DNA of 64,000 nt from Bradyrhizobium yuanmingense (GTDB taxonomy: Bacteria > Pseudomonadota > Alphaproteobacteria > Rhizobiales > Xanthobacteraceae), in NCBI RefSeq assembly GCF_900094575.1, contig NZ_FMAE01000006.1, positions 310,001 to 374,000 of the forward strand. Reading direction: 5' to 3'. The position numbers were made by a program, and so were the translations under genes. How positions within the stretch are numbered: the first letter of the stretch is position 1; each line of letters begins with the position of its first letter. Positions 1 to 8,991 of this stretch are shown piece after piece. Under the pieces are notes generated by a model, which made no database searches, was not told the origin of the DNA, and saw nothing but the letters and a program-made list of their open reading frames with translations.

Positions 1-281
1 ACGACCTCGCCCGACACCGCGTCCGTCACGCCGCGTCCGTTGCCCTGGTCCTCGAGCACCGGCCTGAAACTGTCGAGGGTCTTGATCATCGCCGAGCGTG
101 CCGCCACCAGCGCGTCCTGGCTGGACCACGTGCCGATGAGGCAGAAGGTCTGATCGCCGGTCCTGATGATGACGCCGTGCTCCAGTCCCGGCCATTTGGC
201 CTTGCCGTCTCGGTGCGCATCGAGAAAGGCGCCCTCCTGGCCCGGCTTCACCTTGAACTTGACGACGTTGTAAACCTGCAT
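1..281 (-). CDS. Antibiotic biosynthesis monooxygenase-like protein (partial, C-terminus off the window)
   Basis: The reverse strand reads from an ATG at 281 to the window edge without a stop, giving 93 residues that start MQVYNVVKFKVKPGQ. The opening beta-strand, the EGAFLDAHRD helix and the ‘CLIGTWSSQDALVAAR’ strand-helix pattern fit the ferredoxin-like ABM/dimeric alpha-beta barrel fold. This fold covers cofactor-free monooxygenases and many proteins of unknown role, so no substrate can be named. A purine-rich stretch (GGAGGCGCG on the minus strand) lies just before the ATG. It is transcribed away from the LuxR-type gene, so 282-740 may carry divergent promoters. Confidence 0.7.
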   Translation of the reverse strand, partial: MQVYNVVKFKVKPGQEGAFLDAHRDGKAKWPGLEHGVIIRTGDQTFCLIGTWSSQDALVAARSAMIKTLDSFRPVLEDQGNGRGVTDAVSGEV

Positions 282-740
282 GACGCGCCTCCGGAAAATG
301 ATTGGATGAAAATGCGAGCGCCGTACCAGATCGGGTTCGGACCGATATCTTTGCACCCCCGCAACAAAAAGTCGAAAACAACCCCACGCACGGTAGGCGC
401 GGGCAACAAAATCAGCGACTTAGAGCGCGGCGAGCCGGGATAGATCTCCGCGGCGGACCCGGCTGCTTCAGCAAGCACGATCTTTCGAATGACCGCAGCG
501 CACTCTGCTCATTTTACGAAAGCGTTGCACCGTCGGGCAAAACAGGAACAGGATGGCGCATCGGAAGAATCAAGATGGGCCGACCCCATCCGCTGCTCCG
601 TACTGACATCCCTGGGCTTCACACCTCTGGAACCAACGAGGGTGTCGCGCGTTGCCGCGCTGCTCTTGAAGGTGACGCGGCTGAGGCCGGGTCGCATTGC
701 TGGGCCAATCAAGACGGGAAAGCCGGGCGAGCCAAACCAG
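282..740. other. Intergenic region with no convincing gene
   Basis: These 459 bases separate the leftward monooxygenase-like gene from the rightward LuxR-type regulator. A reading frame in phase with the regulator extends back to an ATG at 489, but its product (84 extra residues, Arg-rich and of mixed composition) does not resemble a receiver N-terminus. An inverted repeat AGCCGGG/CCCGGCT pairs 433-439 with 458-464. No clear sigma-70 promoter was seen. Confidence 0.5.
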
Positions 741-2843
741 ATGCGTCGTATCCGACTCGTGATCGCAGATCGCCGTCCGATCGTTTTGCAGGGTTTTGCC
801 ACGCTATTTGCGACCGAACGTGACTTCGAGATCGTTGCGTCCTGCATCAATGGAGCCGATTGCCTCGAAGCCGTCCGGACGTTGGCGCCGGACGTCGCGC
901 TTGTCGAGGATGGATTTCCCGATCTGACGGCCTCAGCCATGCTGGCCGCCGTCAACGCCGAAAGCCTTCGCACACGGCTGGTCTTCTACACCGCATCGAT
1001 CGCACGCGGCGATCTCGCTGCGGCCGTCGCAGCGGGTGCCTGCACCGCCATACCGATGCGCGAGGAGCCCGAAAACCTGTTGCAGTCGCTGCGGCTGGTG
1101 GCGCCGAACGCGCACCCGGCGGCCCGCAAGACAGGCAATGGCGCGTCTGGCGAAAATGGCCTGGCAGCGCTGACGGACCAGGAGCGCAGGATCATGCGTC
1201 TGGTCGCCAGCGGCATGTCGAACAAGGAGATTGCGCGCGAGCTCAAGGTCGCCCCAGGCACCATTCAGGCGCGGATCGATCACATATCCGCGCGGCTCGA
1301 CATCAAGGGCCGGACGGAGCTCGCAAGCTTCGCCCTGACGCGCCTTTACGGCGGGGTCGGCGCGCTTGCAGCTCTGATTTGGGCGGCGCTCGAGGACGTT
1401 CGATCCGCCGGCGCGACCGAAGTCGATACTGTGGATGCCGACACTGTCACGGTCATGACCGCAGATGGCACCGGCGCGATCGTGACCATCAAGATCACCT
1501 CCGCAAAAACGACTCCTGCTCCGGGCAAGATGGCCAGAGCCGTCCGTATCGAGAACTCCCCGACGGACATGCCGACGCGGGCCGCCAAGCTCATCGAATC
1601 CCGAGCCGATATTGCTGGCAGCACGATCACAGTGCCGCCACTCAACCCTGCAAGGCCGGGCTTGAGCAGCGCCGGCACGTTCATGATGACGGCAGTCGGA
1701 GTCTCGCTCCTGAGCAGTCACGCCCAGGCGTTCACTGCTTGGGAAAGACCGAGCGATGTCTTTGCGTGGGCTGACGCGAACGCCCCCCGCGAGTTGGTCG
1801 CCCTCGATAGTCCCGGCAGGCCCGATCTCGACGGCTTCGACAAGCTGCCCTGGCTCGATCCCGACACACACCATGAATCATTCGCGTTGGAAGCTGCCCG
1901 AGGCGACGCCATGGCCAGAGCCGACGAGGTTCAGATCATCGATGCGGCCGCGCGCGAGGACGGCTTCGGCGACAACGGCAACCCTCATATCGGATCCGGC
2001 GCCATCGACGCTCTGAGGGATCATGGCGGCTTGGAACAGGCGGCCGCAACGGGCGCGAGGAATGCCGAACGCGGCACGACACAGGCAGCGGCGATCGACG
2101 CACGCGATCATGGACAAGCGCAGCGCGATTTGCACGCTTCGGAAGACGGCGCAGCAGCCGGCAAGCCGGAGACCGAGCACGGGCCACCCGACCACGCATC
2201 AAGCCAGGGAAAATCGCACGCTTCGGAGAAGGATGCAGCAGCCGGCAACAAGCATGCCGAGCTCGGCCCGCCGGAGGGCGATTCCGCTCGTGGACAATCG
2301 CAGCGTGATTTGCATGGTTCGGAAAACGGTGCAGCGGCCGGAAAGCATCAGGACAAGCAGGGCTCGACCGGGCACGACCCCCATCATGGACAATCGTATC
2401 ACGCTTCGGAACCCGGTTCCGCAGCTGCCAAGCAGCTTGCCGACGATGACGGCCCCGCAAGCCATGCCAATTCCGGCCAATCGCAGCGTGACTTGCACCA
2501 GGCGCATCCAAACGCTTCTCAAAATCCGCATGCAGAGCCGGGCCAAAAGGCTGACGGCCACGACCCGGCGAACCACGGCGCCGGTGCAGCACAAGCGGCT
2601 GCCGCGCCCGGGGCCGGAGATTCCTTTCATTTCAGGAACGATATGCCATCGGCCAAGGGTTCGGATCATCGCGAGAGTGGCTATGGCACCGACACGGCAG
2701 AACACGGCCCGCACCGCGCCGGACATCCCGAACTGTCGCTGATCCCAGATGCAGACCTGATTGGCCATTCGCACGCGGAGCAAAGCGCCGTTGATCACGC
2801 GAGGGGCGTTGAGCATCATCCAGTGCATGATTGGTTTGTGTAG
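741..2843 (+). CDS. LuxR/NarL-type regulator with degenerate receiver and long repeat-rich C-terminal extension
   Basis: The 700-residue product has three parts. Residues 1 to about 115 resemble a response-regulator receiver, starting MRRIRLVIADRRPIVLQG. The usual phosphoacceptor aspartate, four residues before the conserved Pro, is a Glu (VEDGFP), and the later conserved Lys is an Arg. Residues about 144-205 are a LuxR-type helix-turn-helix (LTDQERRIMRLVASGMSNKEIA). The remaining ~490 residues are unlike any response regulator: hydrophobic stretches (VGALAALIWAAL and a TAVGVSLLSSHAQA segment), then about five imperfect copies of a GQSQRDLHASE-AAAGK unit rich in His, Gln, Ser and Asp. ATG 741 is preferred over 489 because the receiver starts there. 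The role of the tail is unknown. Confidence 0.75.
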   Translation: MRRIRLVIADRRPIVLQGFATLFATERDFEIVASCINGADCLEAVRTLAPDVALVEDGFPDLTASAMLAAVNAESLRTRLVFYTASIARGDLAAAVAAGACTAIPMREEPENLLQSLRLVAPNAHPAARKTGNGASGENGLAALTDQERRIMRLVASGMSNKEIARELKVAPGTIQARIDHISARLDIKGRTELASFALTRLYGGVGALAALIWAALEDVRSAGATEVDTVDADTVTVMTADGTGAIVTIKITSAKTTPAPGKMARAVRIENSPTDMPTRAAKLIESRADIAGSTITVPPLNPARPGLSSAGTFMMTAVGVSLLSSHAQAFTAWERPSDVFAWADANAPRELVALDSPGRPDLDGFDKLPWLDPDTHHESFALEAARGDAMARADEVQIIDAAAREDGFGDNGNPHIGSGAIDALRDHGGLEQAAATGARNAERGTTQAAAIDARDHGQAQRDLHASEDGAAAGKPETEHGPPDHASSQGKSHASEKDAAAGNKHAELGPPEGDSARGQSQRDLHGSENGAAAGKHQDKQGSTGHDPHHGQSYHASEPGSAAAKQLADDDGPASHANSGQSQRDLHQAHPNASQNPHAEPGQKADGHDPANHGAGAAQAAAAPGAGDSFHFRNDMPSAKGSDHRESGYGTDTAEHGPHRAGHPELSLIPDADLIGHSHAEQSAVDHARGVEHHPVHDWFV

Positions 2844-3030
2844 CTGACCAAGCAGAAGCTGCCAAAGCAAGAGGACGAATGACGCCGCTTCGCTCGACGG
2901 TCTCCCGCGCGGCCGCCACGGGCTCAGCCGGCGTTAACCATGATCGACGGTTCCGGTCCCAGCGAAATCGCTTCGAAGTTTCTTAAACCTTGCTGGGTAC
3001 TCCCCTGGGCGTGGCGACCTGGGAGAAGAC

Positions 3031-3894
3031 ATGAGCAAGCGGGCCAAACGCCGGAAGGTCGAGACGATCGCACTGCCGATGGCAGCGAGAGTCGGAATTG
3101 GCGCCGTGGCCATCGCAGCATTGGGGTATGGCCTGCTGGCTCGCCCGGGAAACGTGCAACCGGTGCGGAAGCCGTCCGCGCCCCAGGCCATGGCATCGTC
3201 AACGCCGGTCTACGTGGCACCGCAGGTTCACGCAGCAGCGCCCGCGCCGCCCCCGGTTCCTACTCCGGCGCCGCTGGTCGAACCGCCCAAAGCCGACGCC
3301 GAAATTCCCGGAGCCTTGGTCCGGCAGGTGGTCGACTATGCCAGCCGCCAGACGCCGGGCACCGTGATCATCGATACCAACAACACGTTCCTCTATCTCG
3401 TCCTGAGCGACACGCAGGCGATGCGCTACGGCATCGGTGTGGGCCGCGAAGGTTTTGCGTGGTCCGGTGAGCAAACCGTGGCGCGCAAGGCAGAATGGCC
3501 GGATTGGCGCCCGCCTGCGGAGATGGTCTCGCGTCAGCCTTATCTACCGCGTTTCATGGCGGGCGGCCCCGGCAATCCGCTCGGCGCCCGGGCGATGTAT
3601 CTCGGCGAGACCGAATATCGCATTCACGGCACCAACAAGCCCGAGACGATCGGCAAGCGGGTGTCGTCCGGCTGCATCCGCCTGACCAACGAGGACGTCG
3701 TCGACCTCTATGAGCGGGTGAAAGTCGGTGCGAAGGTGATCGTGCTTCCGACGAATGCGGCCCGTCGACCGTCCCAGGGTACGCCGCCCGATGCCGCATC
3801 CCGAGCTCCGGACCCGGCCTCGCCGTCGAACCGGCCGTCGGCAACGAGCGCACAGGTGCCATCACCCGGACCGAAGATCGCCGAGGTGCAGTAG
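3031..3894 (+). CDS. L,D-transpeptidase (YkuD family)
   Basis: The 287-residue protein has a short basic N-terminus, one membrane segment at about 21-38, a Pro/Ala-rich linker and a YkuD catalytic domain at roughly 105-245. The active-site signature HGTNKPETIGKRVSSGCIRL has the conserved His at 199 and the catalytic Cys at 215. Family members make 3-3 cross-links in peptidoglycan or attach proteins to it in the periplasm. Rhizobiales encode many paralogs, so this one's specific job is not known. A good ribosome site (GGGAGAAGAC) precedes the ATG. The C-terminal 40 residues are Pro/Ser-rich and disordered in appearance. Confidence 0.92.
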   Translation: MSKRAKRRKVETIALPMAARVGIGAVAIAALGYGLLARPGNVQPVRKPSAPQAMASSTPVYVAPQVHAAAPAPPPVPTPAPLVEPPKADAEIPGALVRQVVDYASRQTPGTVIIDTNNTFLYLVLSDTQAMRYGIGVGREGFAWSGEQTVARKAEWPDWRPPAEMVSRQPYLPRFMAGGPGNPLGARAMYLGETEYRIHGTNKPETIGKRVSSGCIRLTNEDVVDLYERVKVGAKVIVLPTNAARRPSQGTPPDAASRAPDPASPSNRPSATSAQVPSPGPKIAEVQ

Positions 3895-4132
3895 TTCGGT
3901 CCTTCCTCCTGGCTCTGCCCCGAGGACAAAGAGCAATTCAAGTCGTCACTTCACGTCGATAGCCACGGCCGAACAGACCATCTTGCGCGACCAAAGCCGG
4001 TCTGCGTTGGCAAGATGCGGCACCGAATTAACCCTATCGACAAATGATTGCCGTTGGGCGGCGGCCGCCGGCAAAGTTGCCTCATTGACGCGCAGAATTT
4101 TCAGCGGCGCTAACTTGGGTCAGAGGCGCGTT

Positions 4133-4597
4133 ATGCTGAGAATGGCGTTGTTGGGCCTCCTCATCCTGTTGAGTGTGGGAATGCTGTCGGCCATGGAGCT
4201 GAGCGCTCCACCGCGTCGCATCGCCGCCACGGTCCAGCCGCCTGCCGAGCAGAACGCAAGCATCCCCGCTTCGCACGATGCGCTGGCGAAGGCCGATCGC
4301 CTCGAGGTTGCCGCTGAGAGCCGCGCGATGCCGACACAGACCGCTTCGGTGGATAACCCGGTTGCTCCGCAGGACGTGCATGTCCGTTCATTCGCGCCGA
4401 CGCCGATCGTCCGTCCGCGAAGCAAACCGAAACGGATCGCGACCGCTGAACCTCCCAAGCCGAAGCCAAAGGCATTTGTCGTCAAACGAGCCGCCACTGT
4501 TCAGCGCGAAAAGGCGGCCAACGAGACCGAGCAGTGTCGCCTCAAGGCGTTCGGCGGCCTGCTCAAGGCTTTGAACTTGACCGGCTGCGAAATCTGA
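4133..4597 (+). CDS. Small exported or membrane-anchored protein, unknown function
   Basis: The 154-residue product begins MLRMALLGLLILLSVGML, a signal peptide or single anchor, followed by a low-complexity Pro/Ala/Lys-rich region (RPRSKPKRIATAEPPKPK). It ends in a short Cys-containing motif, QCRLKAFGGLLKALNLTGCEI, whose two cysteines could pair. The reading frame is open further upstream (to about 3755), but only the 4133 ATG gives a sensible hydrophobic N-terminus. No family was recognised. The preceding 238 bases (3895-4132) show nothing clear. Confidence 0.6.
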   Translation: MLRMALLGLLILLSVGMLSAMELSAPPRRIAATVQPPAEQNASIPASHDALAKADRLEVAAESRAMPTQTASVDNPVAPQDVHVRSFAPTPIVRPRSKPKRIATAEPPKPKPKAFVVKRAATVQREKAANETEQCRLKAFGGLLKALNLTGCEI

Positions 4598-4651
4598 GGC
4601 CGCCTCCAGGAACGTCTCGCAAACTCTTCCGATCAGCCATATGTTGCCCGC

Positions 4652-5674
4652 ATGAAGAAGATCGGATTTCTCTCCTTCGGGCACTGGACGCCCTCGCCGC
4701 AATCCCGGACGCGCTCGGCGGCGGATACGCTGCTGCAATCGATCGAGCTGGCGGTCGCGGCCGAACAGCTCGGGGCCGACGGCGCCTATTTCCGCGTGCA
4801 TCATTTCGCGCGGCAGCTGGCCTCGCCGTTTCCGCTGCTCGCGGCCGTCGGCGCCAAGACCAGCCGAATCGAGATCGGCACGGCCGTGATCGACATGCGC
4901 TACGAGAACCCGCTCTACATGGTGGAGGACGCCGGCAGCGCCGATCTCATCGCCGGCGGACGGCTGCAGCTCGGCATCAGCCGCGGCTCGCCAGAGCAGG
5001 TGATCGACGGCTGGCGTTATTTCGGCTATCGGCCGGCCGAGGGCCAGAGCGATGCCGACATGGGGCGGCGCCATGCGGAGGTCTTCCTCGATCTCCTGCG
5101 CGGCGAAGGTTTTGCCGAGCCCAACCCGCAGCCGATGTTCCCCAATCCTCCCGGGCTGTTGCGCCTGGAGCCGCATGCGCCGGGCCTGCGCGAGCGGATC
5201 TGGTGGGGCGCCGGCTCGAACGCCACCGCGGTGTGGGCGGCGCAGCTCGGCATGAACCTGCAGAGCTCGACGCTGAAGAACGACGAGACCGGCGAGGCCT
5301 TTCACGTGCAGCAGGCGGCACAAATTCGCGCCTATCGCGCGGCGTGGAAGGAAGCCGGCCACAGCCGCGAGCCCCGCGTCTCCGTCAGCCGCAGCATCTT
5401 CGCGCTGATGGACGAGCGTGACCGCGCCTATTTCGGCGACGAGCGCGGCAGCGAAGACCAGATCGGCTTCATCGACCCGCGCACGCGCGCGATCTTCGGG
5501 CGGAGTTATGCGGCCGAGCCGGACGTTCTGATCGAACAGCTGCGCCAGGACGAGGCGATCACCGAAGCCGATACGCTGCTGCTGACGATCCCGAACCAGC
5601 TCGGCGTGGATTATTGCGCGCATGCGATCGAGGCGATCCTCACGCAGGTGGCGCCGGCGCTGGGGTGGCGGTGA
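4652..5674 (+). CDS. LLM-class flavin-dependent oxidoreductase (luciferase-like)
   Basis: The 340-residue protein has the start (MKKIGFLSFGHW), length and TIM-barrel pattern of bacterial luciferase-like monooxygenases. Typical stretches are LGADGAYFRVHHFA, SRIEIGTAVIDMRYENP and GGRLQLGISRGSP. Such enzymes use reduced FMN or F420 to oxidise small organic substrates, and the substrate cannot be deduced. No flavin reductase gene is adjacent. It stands alone between an exported unknown and a lipoprotein. Confidence 0.88.
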   Translation: MKKIGFLSFGHWTPSPQSRTRSAADTLLQSIELAVAAEQLGADGAYFRVHHFARQLASPFPLLAAVGAKTSRIEIGTAVIDMRYENPLYMVEDAGSADLIAGGRLQLGISRGSPEQVIDGWRYFGYRPAEGQSDADMGRRHAEVFLDLLRGEGFAEPNPQPMFPNPPGLLRLEPHAPGLRERIWWGAGSNATAVWAAQLGMNLQSSTLKNDETGEAFHVQQAAQIRAYRAAWKEAGHSREPRVSVSRSIFALMDERDRAYFGDERGSEDQIGFIDPRTRAIFGRSYAAEPDVLIEQLRQDEAITEADTLLLTIPNQLGVDYCAHAIEAILTQVAPALGWR

Positions 5675-5688
5675 CCTGAAAGGCGTGA

Positions 5689-5705
5689 CACGACCGCAAG
5701 TCGTG
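5689..5705 (+). terminator. Hairpin downstream of the LLM oxidoreductase gene
   Basis: CACGAC and GTCGTG pair around a five-base loop (CGCAA), starting 14 bases after the stop codon. Only a weak T-run follows (ATTGACTT), so this may be an RNA-stabilising 3' end rather than a strong intrinsic terminator. Confidence 0.4.
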
Positions 5706-5770
5706 ATTGACTTCATGCACCACCGACGCCAATGATCCCTCGGGGCATTGTTGGACTGATCGGGGGTTGA

Positions 5771-6232
5771 ATGGGCTTGCGTCCAGGAATTTTCGTTGCA
5801 GCATTCTTGCTAGCGGGGTGTGCGTCAGGGCCGATGGGCAGCTCGGCGCTGACAGAGAACGTCAAGGCCAACACTGCGCGGCTTGTCATCTATCGCTCGT
5901 CCGCCCTCGGTTTTGCGATCCAGCCAAATTATGCGGTCGATGGAAACGTCGTTGGAGGCAGCCAGGCTGCAGGGTTCGTCGCCTGCGAGCTGCCTCCGGG
6001 CCGCCACGAGGTTGCGGTCAACAATCTTCCACTGAGTACCAACCTGTTCGGGCAGGGAAGCGAGAAAGTGAGCCTCGATCTGCGCGCCGGCAGCACCACC
6101 TACCTCTCCGCCCAGCCACAGGTGGGAATCATCACGCCCGGTGCGATCACGTTGGTTCAGGTCACGGAAAGCCAGGGTCGTGCCGACGTCGCCAGCTTGC
6201 ATCAGAGCAACAGCTCATGTGGCAAGGCGTGA
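5771..6232 (+). CDS. Lipoprotein, DUF2846-like
   Basis: The 153-residue product has a lipoprotein signal with lipobox LLAGC, placing the acylated Cys at 17. The mature part has a beta-rich pattern: ARLVIYRSS, a FVACELPPGRHEVAVNN strand pair, and a SGSTTYLS-like stretch. This matches the DUF2846 type of small envelope lipoprotein, whose function is unknown. The M48 protease gene follows 28 bases downstream, so the two could be co-transcribed. Confidence 0.75.
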   Translation: MGLRPGIFVAAFLLAGCASGPMGSSALTENVKANTARLVIYRSSALGFAIQPNYAVDGNVVGGSQAAGFVACELPPGRHEVAVNNLPLSTNLFGQGSEKVSLDLRAGSTTYLSAQPQVGIITPGAITLVQVTESQGRADVASLHQSNSSCGKA

Positions 6233-6260
6233 TCTGAGGCTCTCCGCGGCCGAAACGCGG

Positions 6261-7334
6261 ATGAAACGCCTTATTCTGCAAATCGTCTTGCGCCTTGGTC
6301 GCTATGCGGTGCTTCCCGTCGTCGCGCTGGCATGCACGATTCTCGCCATCTGGCTGATGATCATGGACCGCTACACGATTGCGGCGCTGGCCACGGCACC
6401 GATTGTGTTCACAAGCTCCATGGCCACCATAGCACTCGCAATTGGGCTCCTGTTCCTGCCTTCGCGCAAGCATGGCGGTTTCGAAGCCGACGAACAGACC
6501 GCCCCGGGGCTTTGGGCCGCATGGAGGGAGCTCGATCGCAGTTTTGTCAGATCGAACCGCACTCTGCTGGTCGACACCGATTTCAACGCTTCGATCTCGG
6601 AAGAAAGCCGGTATGCGGGCGTGTTCGGGCAGCATGTCACGATGACCATTGGTCTGCCATTGTTGATGATCCTGGACCAGCGATCGGTTCGTGCCGTTAT
6701 CGCTCATGAAGTGGCGCACGCCCGGCTTCGGCACACTTCGGGAGGCACCAACCTCGCCGATTTCATGGCGGCCGCGGAGAACGTTTTCTTCTACGCTGAT
6801 CCGGAGCACACGATTACCGGATACATTGCTCGCATCCTACTCCATTCCCTGCTCGAAAGGCTGGAGAAGGAATACAAGGCATTGTCACGGGAGAACGAGC
6901 TTGCCGCCGATCTGGAAGCGGCCGAGCAGGTTGGACGCGAGGAGATGGCACGCGCGCTGGTGATGATGGAGGTTTGTGGAGCACGTCTGGCCGATCTCGT
7001 CTTCGCTCCCCTGCAGAAGGAGGTGCTCGGCGCAATCAAGGCGCCATCGCCGCCATTCGCGCGAATCTTAGATCAGATTCCAGCTATAAGAGCGCCCGGA
7101 TTCATGACCGCCGCCGTCGCCAGTCTGAGCCGCCAGCACGATCCCGATTCGACACATCCGCCTTTTGGCCAGCGGTTGGCCAGCCTCGGATACATCGACG
7201 TACCTGACGTTGGCGAGATACAAATGTCCGCGGTTGACCAACTTCTCTCACCGGACGCTGCCAACCAACTCACCTTACGATTCGATGAGGAATGGCGGAA
7301 GAAGGTCCAGGAGTGGGTCAGCGTCGGCAGATGA
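6261..7334 (+). CDS. M48 family zinc metalloprotease (HtpX/Ste24-like), membrane-bound
   Basis: The 357-residue protein has two hydrophobic N-terminal segments (about 14-33 and 39-65). The zinc motif HEVAH is at 149-153 and a likely third ligand lies in ENELAADLEA. This architecture fits M48 peptidases that act at the inner membrane, often in quality control of membrane proteins. ATG 6261 is chosen because an upstream in-frame extension to 6141 overlaps the lipoprotein gene and encodes Arg-rich sequence. It may share a transcript with the lipoprotein. Confidence 0.85.
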   Translation: MKRLILQIVLRLGRYAVLPVVALACTILAIWLMIMDRYTIAALATAPIVFTSSMATIALAIGLLFLPSRKHGGFEADEQTAPGLWAAWRELDRSFVRSNRTLLVDTDFNASISEESRYAGVFGQHVTMTIGLPLLMILDQRSVRAVIAHEVAHARLRHTSGGTNLADFMAAAENVFFYADPEHTITGYIARILLHSLLERLEKEYKALSRENELAADLEAAEQVGREEMARALVMMEVCGARLADLVFAPLQKEVLGAIKAPSPPFARILDQIPAIRAPGFMTAAVASLSRQHDPDSTHPPFGQRLASLGYIDVPDVGEIQMSAVDQLLSPDAANQLTLRFDEEWRKKVQEWVSVGR

Positions 7335-7487
7335 ACGTGCGGGCTCTGGCCGAGCGAACAATTGCTCGACGATCTTCGTGTGTCCGTGCTAGCTCTTGGG
7401 ACCGGCGGCAGGATCACGCGAGCTGGACAGTGTTATGCTATCCTGTCTCCTCCACAGCGAGCTTGCCGCCATTCGCCGGGTCGCGCG

Positions 7488-7886
7488 ATGAATCAGCGTC
7501 TGTCACTCGTCAGTCTCGTGGTCGCCGACTATGATGAAGCGATCGCCTTCTTCACGCGCGCTCTGGATTTCGAGCTTTGCGAGGACACGCCGCTCGGCGG
7601 CGGCAAGCGCTGGGTGGTGGTGCGGCCGCGGGGCAATCCTGGTTCTGGCCTGCTCCTGGCGCGAGCAGACGGGCCGGCGCAGACGGCGCGCATCGGCGAC
7701 CAGACCGGCGGGCGCGTCTTCCTCTTCCTGGAAACAGACGACTTCGAGCGCGATCATGCGCGCATGACGGCGGCGGGCGTGCGTTTCGTCCGGCCGCCAC
7801 GGCACGAGGCCTATGGCGTCGTGGCGGTTTTCGAGGATCTGTGCGGCAACCGTTGGGACCTGATCCAATCGTCAAGCCGCAATTGA
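7488..7886 (+). CDS. VOC-family (glyoxalase/bleomycin-resistance fold) protein
   Basis: The 132-residue product starts MNQRLSLVSLVVADYDEAIAF and ends with a DLCGNRWDLIQ strand. This is the vicinal-oxygen-chelate double beta-alpha-beta-beta-beta fold with the typical late Glu/Asp-Gly-Asn-x-Trp segment. Close relatives are usually annotated as lactoylglutathione-lyase-like without proof. ATG 7488 is chosen over an upstream in-frame codon at 7362 because the fold begins here. The substrate is unknown. Confidence 0.82.
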   Translation: MNQRLSLVSLVVADYDEAIAFFTRALDFELCEDTPLGGGKRWVVVRPRGNPGSGLLLARADGPAQTARIGDQTGGRVFLFLETDDFERDHARMTAAGVRFVRPPRHEAYGVVAVFEDLCGNRWDLIQSSSRN

Positions 7887-7978
7887 TGCTGTCGCCGCCG
7901 GTTCCGCCAGCCTCATGCCTATTTCGACTTGAGGGGCATCGCCGATTGTGGGCGCATCACGTCCCGCAGCCGAGGTCC

Positions 7979-8836
7979 TCAGACCATAGAAGCGACTTTC
8001 GGAAAGAGCTGGCTGAGCGCATCGGCATCGATGCCATCCGCGCCGCGCCACCAGATGGCCGGGTAGGCCCAATCATTGGTGTGATCGGGAGGCCGGTCCC
8101 GGAACTCATCCGGCGTAAAGGCCTGCAGGAAGCCGCTGCGGCCCGCCGGCTTCAGGACGCCGCAATAACCGAGAATCTGGATGAGAACGCACCGCTCGGC
8201 TCGGTTCGACTTGAGCACTTTGCCGATGCGCTTCTCCAGCTCATTCGGCCTTGCGTCCGGAGGGAGGCCAGAGGCGATGCCGACGATCTCCGTCAGAATC
8301 GAGCAATCTTCCTCCGTCGGCTCGACCAAATCAGCTTTTTCGAACTGTGCGAGGTCGAACCAGCAGTACAGGGGATCGGCGTGACGAACGCCGCCCCATT
8401 TCCATCTCTGGAAGCTCAGCAGGTTGAGATCCTCTTGCGCCGGGCTCCCGTCACCGTAGCGCCCGCAGATGCGGCAGGGCAGCCGGCGGCCGAGCGCTCG
8501 AGAGGCCTGTTTCCGAAGCCCATGAAGAGGGAAATGTGCGGCACAGGAGAAGCTGCCCAGCGCCGAGCGCAAATCGAGTCGGCGGGTGCTGAGGCTGGCA
8601 AGGAAGGCGTTGGCGACCTGTTCCAGATTCACCCGGGCACGGATAGAGACGAGCCGCGCGACGATGTCGTCATGCGTCACGACGAGGGGATCGAACATGT
8701 AACCGGCTTGACGGGCATACTCGAAATCCGCCTGATCAGTCGCCGCGCTTTGCTTCCAGCCCTTTGGCGACCAGTAGGCATTGAAAAGGATCTGAAGGGC
8801 TTTCCTGTCGTGAGGCACGAGCCGTCTCCTACCCAT
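7979..8836 (-). CDS. Conserved-looking hypothetical protein with CxxC motif
   Basis: This leftward frame encodes 285 residues from MGRRRLVPHDRKALQILFNAYW; an ATG at 8905 would add 23 less convincing residues. It has a CRICG motif near the middle, a second Cys in DPLYCWF, and WKWGG and WWRGADG aromatic patches. These suggest a soluble protein that may bind a metal, but a complete zinc site is not obvious. No family was recognised. Coding character is better on this strand than in the long opposite-strand frame. Confidence 0.55.
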   Translation of the reverse strand: MGRRRLVPHDRKALQILFNAYWSPKGWKQSAATDQADFEYARQAGYMFDPLVVTHDDIVARLVSIRARVNLEQVANAFLASLSTRRLDLRSALGSFSCAAHFPLHGLRKQASRALGRRLPCRICGRYGDGSPAQEDLNLLSFQRWKWGGVRHADPLYCWFDLAQFEKADLVEPTEEDCSILTEIVGIASGLPPDARPNELEKRIGKVLKSNRAERCVLIQILGYCGVLKPAGRSGFLQAFTPDEFRDRPPDHTNDWAYPAIWWRGADGIDADALSQLFPKVASMV

Positions 8837-8991
8837 GCCGTCGCGGCTCAGGCGCATCGGCGACCGCTGGATCGCCTGCGCTTGTAACCTACTCACCGCC
8901 CCCATCGGAACAGAATTGCGAAGCCGTGCACGGCAGAGCCCGCCCGACCGGCGTGCGACCTCTGGCGATCGCGCGCCGTGTCATGCCAGCC

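Noticed and set aside
489..740. Upstream extension of the LuxR-type regulator to an ATG at 489
   Set aside because: The added 84 residues are Arg-rich and lack receiver features, while the receiver begins cleanly at 741.
7577..8887. Rightward open frame of 436 codons over the VOC end and the CxxC protein gene
   Set aside because: It runs through the end of one plausible gene and antisense to another, with Arg/Ala-biased composition; the leftward frame is better.
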